A stretch of DNA of 64,000 nucleotides, from positions 55,189,800 to 55,253,799 of the forward strand of contig CM035173.1 in the NCBI GenBank assembly GCA_020205615.1, written 5' to 3'. Below are positions 57,796-64,000 of this stretch, piece by piece. Origin of the DNA: Panax quinquefolius (lineage: Eukaryota; Streptophyta; Magnoliopsida; Apiales; Araliaceae). Position numbers and translations under genes: made by a program. The notes beneath the pieces are model-generated. The model searched no databases. It was given only the letters and a program-made list of their open reading frames with translations, and was not told the DNA's origin. Position 1 is the stretch's first letter. Each line of letters begins with the position of its first letter.

Positions 57796-60530
57796 TGTGA
57801 CGCCCCCAAAATAGGTATACATCACCTATTCTCAGTTGTCAATACATGGTACAGAAACAACTACAACTTTATTATTACAACAGTAAAACTGTGAGTTTGA
57901 ATACAAATATTATCTTCTAGACAATATCTATACTCAAATAAATCCTCATCACATTTATTGATACATTATTTTACAAAAATGGTGAGGACTACTAAACAAT
58001 TCTTTCTAAAACCTTCATTCCATACCCCGGCTACATACTATATATATTCTAGCCTCACGAGAAGAAAAATGGAACAAAAAGGAAAAGGGTGAGCTCAACT
58101 AGCCCGAAGAAAGAATATTATGACTAAGATAATATACAACAAATTACCGTTAGTCTTCAACGAGGAAAAATCTAATAGAATACAATAGACAACAAATTTT
58201 AAATTAATATTACATGGTGAAATAATAATTCATTAGAAGAGTTAAGTAGAGAATGCAAACTACTATCTTCTATGTATGAATTTAAAAGTTCATCGTCTAT
58301 CTTTTATCCTGTAACATCAATCAATATACATCTGGAATCAAATATTCATCTTTGCACTCTGAGGCCAAAGATATTCATCGATTAGTCATGTTCATCTAAA
58401 CACTTGTTCATCTTTTGCACTACGGGCCAAAGATATTCTTGAAAATCATTCATCTTTCACACTACTGGGCCAAAGATATTCCATAATATCATCATTTAAG
58501 GCTGAAGATGATGAAAATATTTTTAAAGAAACGAATCCATGAAACAAAATGACAAGGATTAAGGATTAAGGATTCAGTACTTTTGTTTTTACCCACGTCC
58601 AAAAATACCTCAAAAATAATCATAGTGGTGTAAAATTCAAGAATGATCAAAACATGGATACAATCAAAGCTAGTCTCCGAATAGATATTTTGGACGAAAA
58701 AGAAAATTTTTCATTTTTCGATGAATAGTGCCGTATTCGTGAATAATGTCAGATATCGTGAATAGTGTCGTATACTTGAATAGTAACTCCGACACCAAAA
58801 GATAGAAATTCTACAAAAAACATCTTCACGCTTCATGAATAGTACTCGTGAATAGTAACTCGTGAATAGTAACTCATGAATAGTAACTCGTGAATAGTAA
58901 CTCATGAATAGTAACCCAGACATGAAAAAGTTCTAAATTTGATAAAAAGTTCCAACCAATATTTCAGCATAATGATATTGAAGAAATAATATCATTTGAG
59001 AAGAAAATAACATCCCATACCTCGAAAGATTAATACTTCTAAATTTGGAATCTGGGATATAGTCTTTGAAGGAAACTTGCACTGCCTAACAATACTCAAA
59101 GTATACTCAAAATACTCACAAGAATACGCTTCGATAATATAGAGAGAGAAAACTTGGGTTACGGTGTGATTTTCAATTCTAACCTAAGCACCCTATTTAT
59201 AGGAAATTGCTTAGAACACCAAAAGCGTAAAATTTAATAAATTAATTATATAATTATATAAATTTCCTACGCATGCCTAGAATCTGATTTCACCATCAAA
59301 CACATGCCACATTCTAGAAAAAGTAAGAAAAAAACGTTTTCTAATTTTAAATATTTTAAACTTCCAAAATCAATTATTTTGAGCTTGAAACTTCAATAAT
59401 TCATAATAAATAGCCCTTTCATCGAAAAAATTCGAATCTCGGGGAGTTTTTATAGGAAATTCAATTCTCTACAACTTTGCGAGAAGAAAGTTTTCCAAAT
59501 TCCAAATGAAATTGACCAAAATCCACAAACAGACGATTTTACGGTTTATAATCAAATTTCATCAATAAATGGGGTCCACCGACATGTTTAACATGTTTTA
59601 AACATTTATTGCAACAAAAATACTCTTCCTCCTCATATACTCATATATCCCACATTCGTTGTAAAAATATCACCATTATTATATTATTAAAATATAATAA
59701 TATATTTTAATAATCGAGGAAAGATAAAATTTCAATTTTCAACAATTGTCACATTAAAAATTTTCTCCATCTATATCCACATAAAATTAATATTTTCCTC
59801 ATCATATGAATCAATAATTAATTATTCACAAATAATATTACGTAATCACAATATTGACAACCAGTGCGGTTCGAGGAAAGAGGGGCTTTCCAATAAGAAT
59901 TTCTCCTTCTTCTGGCAGCAATTAGGTGACCAAACCTCTCCTTAGACGAACTTTCTAGACATTGCCAATAATGTTATCTAATAATATTATTCAGATAATA
60001 TGAATTATTGCTTCGATAATGAAAATATTGGGTAATGACAATTATTGAAACAACAACAATATAAAATATCAACGCAATTAATTATCAATCAATAAAATAA
60101 AATCTTGAATAGTAATTCTTTGTAACCATTATTGAGTAGTGCCTTCTTATGTAAGAATCAATAATTGGTGCAATACTGCGTGCTATTGTGTTTTAACCAA
60201 TTTAGTATTTTAACGAAGATTAATTGGTAACAACTACGCCGTAGTTATTTTTAAACGACTTATATTTGTCGTTTTCTTCATCCAATCGCTTTCCAGTTAT
60301 GGGGCCCACATTATCGTATAGGCTCCGATTTAATATTCCCCGATAGTACGAATATTCCACGACCAACAAATATTCCCTGACAACAATGAATATTTTATAA
60401 CCACTTGCTTATTTAGAAATATTTGCGTATTTTACCCCTAACTATCCACATTAATCAAATCAACCCTTACTATTTCAAAATAATAAATAGAGAAAATTAA
60501 ATTTCATTAATAATAAGTTGGGGTCTTACA
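57796..60530 (-). mobile_element. 3' LTR of Gy-B3 (minus strand)
   Basis: 2735 bp, from tgtgacgcccccaaaatag (the reversed LTR end) to ggggtcttaca (the reversed start). It holds a TATA box (59194-59201, minus), donor-like GAG/GTATGGG (59020, minus), the ggcccgtagtgca repeats inverted (58355-58490) and an expanded tactattcac minisatellite (about 58716-58920). It is inserted in the Gy-C-type LTR at catca/tgtgacg. Confidence 0.88.
58716..58920 (-). repeat. gaatagtaactc minisatellite in Gy-B3 LTR
   Basis: Near 58835-58918 about six nearly perfect 16-bp copies of tcrtgaatagtaac run in tandem. Looser copies lie upstream (58722-58790). It is homologous in position to the array at 38999-39130 but expanded independently. 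Confidence 0.8.
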
Positions 60531-60545
60531 ACCTCCCCTCCTTAT
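60531..60545 (-). other. Polypurine tract of Gy-B3
   Basis: Minus strand ataaggaggggaggt next to the LTR start, as in Gy-B and Gy-B2. Confidence 0.75.
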
Positions 60546-62609
60546 GAAATTTCGTCCTCGAAATTGACGTACGTACCTTATGTTTCGAAAAGGTGAGGAT
60601 ACCTCGCTTTCATTTCCGTTTCCAATTCCCAGGTCATTTCCTCTATAGCATGATTCCTCCACAAAACTTTAACTTGTGGTATGACCTTTCTTGGCGTAGG
60701 ACATGCTCCTTCCTATCCAAAATCTTGACAGTACCTCCTCATACGTTAAGTCTTGACTATCTCGTCCTGTTCTAACTCTATAACGTGGTTGGGTCTTTCA
60801 CATATTTACTGAAGTACGAGATATGTGAAACAAATTATGAACACGAGACATACTCGGAGGTGACGCGAGTCTATAGGCTACATTTCCTACTCGGTCAAGA
60901 ATTTGAAATGGACCGAGATAAATCGTGGATTGAGCTTTCCTCTCTTCCCAAATCTTGTAACTCCCTTCCATGGAGCAACTTCATGATAATACATGATCCC
61001 CTACACTAAATTCCACGTCCTTTCGATGAAGATCCGCATAACTCTTTTGTCGATCTTGTGCTTGCTTTGTATACGTTGTCGAATCATTTGGATCTTTTCC
61101 GTAGTCAAACGTACCAACTCGGTCCCAACAAAGTGTTGCTTCACCCACCTCGTCCCAACATACTTTGAGAGTGACACTTTCGTCCATATAATGCTTCAAA
61201 TGGAGCTACACCTATACTTGCCTGATAACTGTTGTTGTAGGAGAATTCCACCAATGGTAAATACTTATCCCAACTGCCCTTGAAGTCTAGGACACAGAGT
61301 CTTAATAAATCTTCAAGAGTTTGAATAGTCCTTTCGATTGTCCGTCTGCTTTAAGGATGGTATGCTTGAAGCAATCGTAAAACTGTGCCCATAGCTTTTT
61401 GCAAGCTAACCCAAAATCTTGAAGTGAATCTTGGGTCACGATCTGAAACTATGGATACTGGGCATGCCATGCAACCTCACAATCTCATTCACGTCACATA
61501 CTAGCAAGACGTTCAAGTGAATAAGTCTCCGTGTCGGCAAGAAATGAAACAGACTTGGTTAATCTATCAACAATAACCCAAATAGCATTGATGCCACGAG
61601 AAACCGTAGGAAGACCCGTAATCGAAATCCATGGTAATGTGTTCCCACTTCCATTTCGAATCTCAAGTGGTTGCAACGGACCCTTAGGTACTAGATGCTC
61701 CGCCTTTACACGCGTTGACAAGTTAAACACATTGAGATAAACTTTGCAATCTCTCTCTTCATATTGTTCCACCAAAATGTATGTCGAAGATCACGATACA
61801 TTTTAGTACTTCGAGATGGATTGGAAATGGTGTATTGTGTGCCTCCATCATAATCTTGTACTTCAAATCGTAGTCGTTAGGAACACAAAGTCTAGAGTGG
61901 ACTCAAGTATTCCTTCTTCATCAATTCACGCTTAGGAATAACTCCTTCTTGTACTTTCTTCTTCATACGCATCAGCTCCGGGTCGGTGGCTTGAGTAACC
62001 TTAACTTTTTCTATTAAAGTTGGCTCTATGCGTATACTTGACATCATCGCTTTTCGTTCCTCGCATATGATCTTCTACTCAACGCGTCACTACCACGTTC
62101 GCTTTTCCGAGATGGTATTAAATAGTGTGGTCGTAGTCTTTCAAGAGCTTTCGAGCCAACGTCGTTCTTGCCGTTGAGTTCTTTTTGAGTGAAGAAATAT
62201 TTAAGGCTTTTATGGTGCGAATATATCTCCACTTTCTCCCCATATAGATAGTGCCTCCATATCTTTAAGCCAAACGATCAACCGCCAACTCTAGATCATG
62301 AGTAGGATAATTCCTCTCATACTCTTTAAGTTGTCATGAGGCATAGGCTATGACTTTCCCACGTTGCATGAGAACACATCCTAACCCTTTGCACGAAGCA
62401 TCGGCGAGATAACAAATCCATCCGAACCAGATGGTATTGTTAGAACAGTCTTAAAATAAGTCTCCTCTTAAGCTCTTGGAAACTCTTCTCGCATTCTTCG
62501 CTCCAAACGAATTTTGTATCCTTCCGAGTTAGCTGAGTTAATGGAGTAGCGATTTGAGAAAACCCTTCCACGAATCTCCATTAATAACCAGCTAAGCCCA
62601 AAAAGCTAC
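60546..62609 (-). pseudogene. Gy-B3 pol remnant: chromodomain, integrase, RNase H, RT end
   Basis: Read from 62609 down: RT-RNase H joint (the tacgtagctttttgggcttagctgg block equals VRSFLGL), RNase H about 62480-62230 (ASCQLKEY region), [13 protein letters not shown] at about 62115-62050, zinc-binding and core integrase about 61800-61490 ([33 protein letters not shown]), [20 protein letters not shown] text near 61350-61300, the YADLHRKDVEFSVGDHVL stretch at 61060-60981, and the chromodomain near 60760-60600. Frames alternate often. Nothing upstream of the RT end remains, because the element is truncated at 62609 by a rearrangement joint. Closest relative: Gy-B2. Confidence 0.83.
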
Positions 62610-62728
62610 GTACTTACTTAAACTCTCACAATGATGATATCTTTATTTTGACGTTTAATAAATAGCGTATGATTGATTTTACCTCTTATGAAACCATTTG
62701 ATAGGAGGTACTTACTTAAACTCTCACA
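62610..62728 (-). repeat. 21-bp direct repeat at a rearrangement joint
   Basis: The 21 bases at 62610-62630 recur exactly at 62708-62728. The right copy is ordinary Sirevirus RT coding sequence. The left copy lies exactly where that RT stops and Gy-B3 begins. Its last bases (minus strand aagtac) also occur naturally at this place in the gypsy gene (aaagtacgtagc, 11837-11848). This is the pattern of copied filler DNA with short homology. Confidence 0.75.
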
Positions 62729-64000
62729 CCAAGCTCACGGAGCTTGTTTGAGTCCATATAGTGCCTTCTTTAGTTTGTATACGTGATGTGGGAACTTTTA
62801 ATGCTCGAATCTAGGAGGCTGTTTTACGTGTACTTCTTCGTTTATATAGTTGTTGAGGAAGGAGCTTTTGACATCCATATGATGTAGTTTGAACTTTCTG
62901 AAGCACGCAAATGCTAACAATATTTGAATGGATTCCAAAAGAGCTACAGGGGCAAATGTTTCTTCATAGTGTATCCCTTCTTGTTGGTTGTATCCTTGAG
63001 CAACTAGTCTAGCTTTATTTCTTGTAATTGTTCCATATTCGTCAAGCTTGTTTTTGAACACCTATTTAGTTCCAATAATAGATATATCTTTTGTAGGGAG
63101 CATTAACTCCCAAACTTGACATCTTTCGAATTGTTGTAGCTCTTCTTGCATTGCTAGTAACCAATTTTCATCAAGTATGGCTTCTTTGGCATTCTTTGGT
63201 TCAATTTGAGATAAGAATGTTGAAAATGCACACAAATTTTGTGCTCTTCTTCTTGTGGTAACTCCTTCATTTATATTGCCAATAATATTATTTAGAGGAT
63301 GATTTTTTATGTATCTTGCTGATTTTGGAAGTTGAATGTCATGGATCATTTCTTCTTGTTGAAGTTCAGTATTTTATGGGCCATGGTCTTGTTGTTCGTT
63401 TAATCCAGCTTGTTGGATAGGTTCCTGGTCCTGCTGCTCGTCTAATCCAGCTTGATGGATAGGTTCCTTCGACTTGCTATTTTGCTTTATATGATAGGCT
63501 GGATTTGCAGTAGTCTCTAGATTCCCTGTATCTTCTTCTCTTTCTTTTGGAATATCATTGTTAGACTCATTAAATTTAATATGTATTGATTCTTCAATAC
63601 TCATCTTTTAAACATTATATATGCGATATGCTTTACTATTTTGAGAATAGCCAATGAAGATTCCCTTATATGATCTAGCATTAAATTTACCCAAGTTCTC
63701 AGTAGTGTTAAGAATAAAACATTTAGATCCAAAGACTTTGAAATAGCTTATATTTGGAATTCTATTATTTAATAATTCATAGGGTGTTTTCAAGATAATT
63801 GGATGGATAAGTACTCTATTTAGTATATAACATGATGTGTTTACAGCTTCAACCCAAAATTTCTTTGGAAGATTAATTTCTAGAATTAGGGTTCTAGCTG
63901 TTTCTTGTAAGGTTCGATTTTTTCTTTCTACCACTCCATTTTGTTGAGGAGTTCTTGGTGCTGAGAGCTCATGAGTAATTCCTTTTTGATCATAAAATAT
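62631..64000 (-). pseudogene. Sirevirus pol: integrase C-terminus and reverse transcriptase
   Basis: One minus-strand frame runs from the window edge to about 62760, with only four in-frame stops (63608-63610, 63374-63376, 63062-63064, 62798-62800), then a frameshift. Integrase: PQQNGVVERKNRTLQETARTL (third catalytic Glu in VVERKN), FWVEAVNTSCYILNRVLI, KTPYELLNNRIPNISYFKVFGSKC, FIGYSQNSKAYRIYNV. A linker has two copies of a Gln-rich EPIQQAGL(D/N)EQQD unit (63374-63490). RT: VFKNKLDEYGTITRNKARLVAQGYNQQEGIHYEETFAPVALLESI, then ALYGLKQAP near 62750, and FIKRQNKDIIIV ending at 62631, just before the YVDD motif, which is lost. The stop at 63062-63064 sits where Trp is expected. The integrase text matches Sireviruses closely. 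Confidence 0.88.

Overview
The window is plant nuclear DNA and, as far as I can read it, consists entirely of LTR retrotransposons inserted into one another. No host gene, tRNA, rRNA or CRISPR array is supported. The marks of an angiosperm are Ty3/gypsy chromoviruses with a C-terminal chromodomain of Tekay/Del type and LTRs of 2.2-3.8 kb, a Ty1/copia Sirevirus with an envelope-like ORF, Met-tRNA primer sites (core tggtatca) and an AT-rich background. I cannot name the species. A heterochromatic or pericentromeric location is an inference. Element names used here are my own labels.

Layout. The oldest layer is a chromovirus called Gy-B. Its gag-protease remnant is at 4383-5185, its pol remnant at 35939-37439 and its 3' LTR at 37440 to about 40030. 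(1) A related chromovirus, Gy-A', enters from beyond the left edge and ends with its 3' LTR at 1504-4382. (2) Gy-A is inserted in the Gy-B protease gene, with caag flanks at 5181-5184 and 35939-35942. Its 5' LTR is split by a complete element, Gy-B2 (6602-16650). Its 3' LTR is split by a copia element (26136-35692). (3) A Sirevirus on the minus strand begins at about 40031 inside the Gy-B 3' LTR and runs off the right edge. It is split by Gy-C (40687-52039, perfect tatgc duplication) and by a minus-strand block: a Gy-C-type LTR (55243-57795), then a truncated Gy-B-type element, Gy-B3 (57796-62609).

How the parts work together. Each gypsy element has the order LTR, primer site, gag, protease, RT, RNase H, integrase, chromodomain, polypurine tract, LTR. 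All coding regions are damaged, many by CGA-to-TGA nonsense changes, so none looks autonomous. Three things go beyond a plain transposon graveyard. First, Gy-A and Gy-C share an extra ORF (acidic, then coiled coil) between primer site and gag. Second, most LTRs carry a good 5' splice site 120-180 bp after the TATA box, and acceptor-like sequences sit just before the accessory and gag start codons, which suggests a spliced leader. Third, the copia leader upstream of gag holds an array of stem-loops with a conserved loop motif on unrelated, compensating stems.
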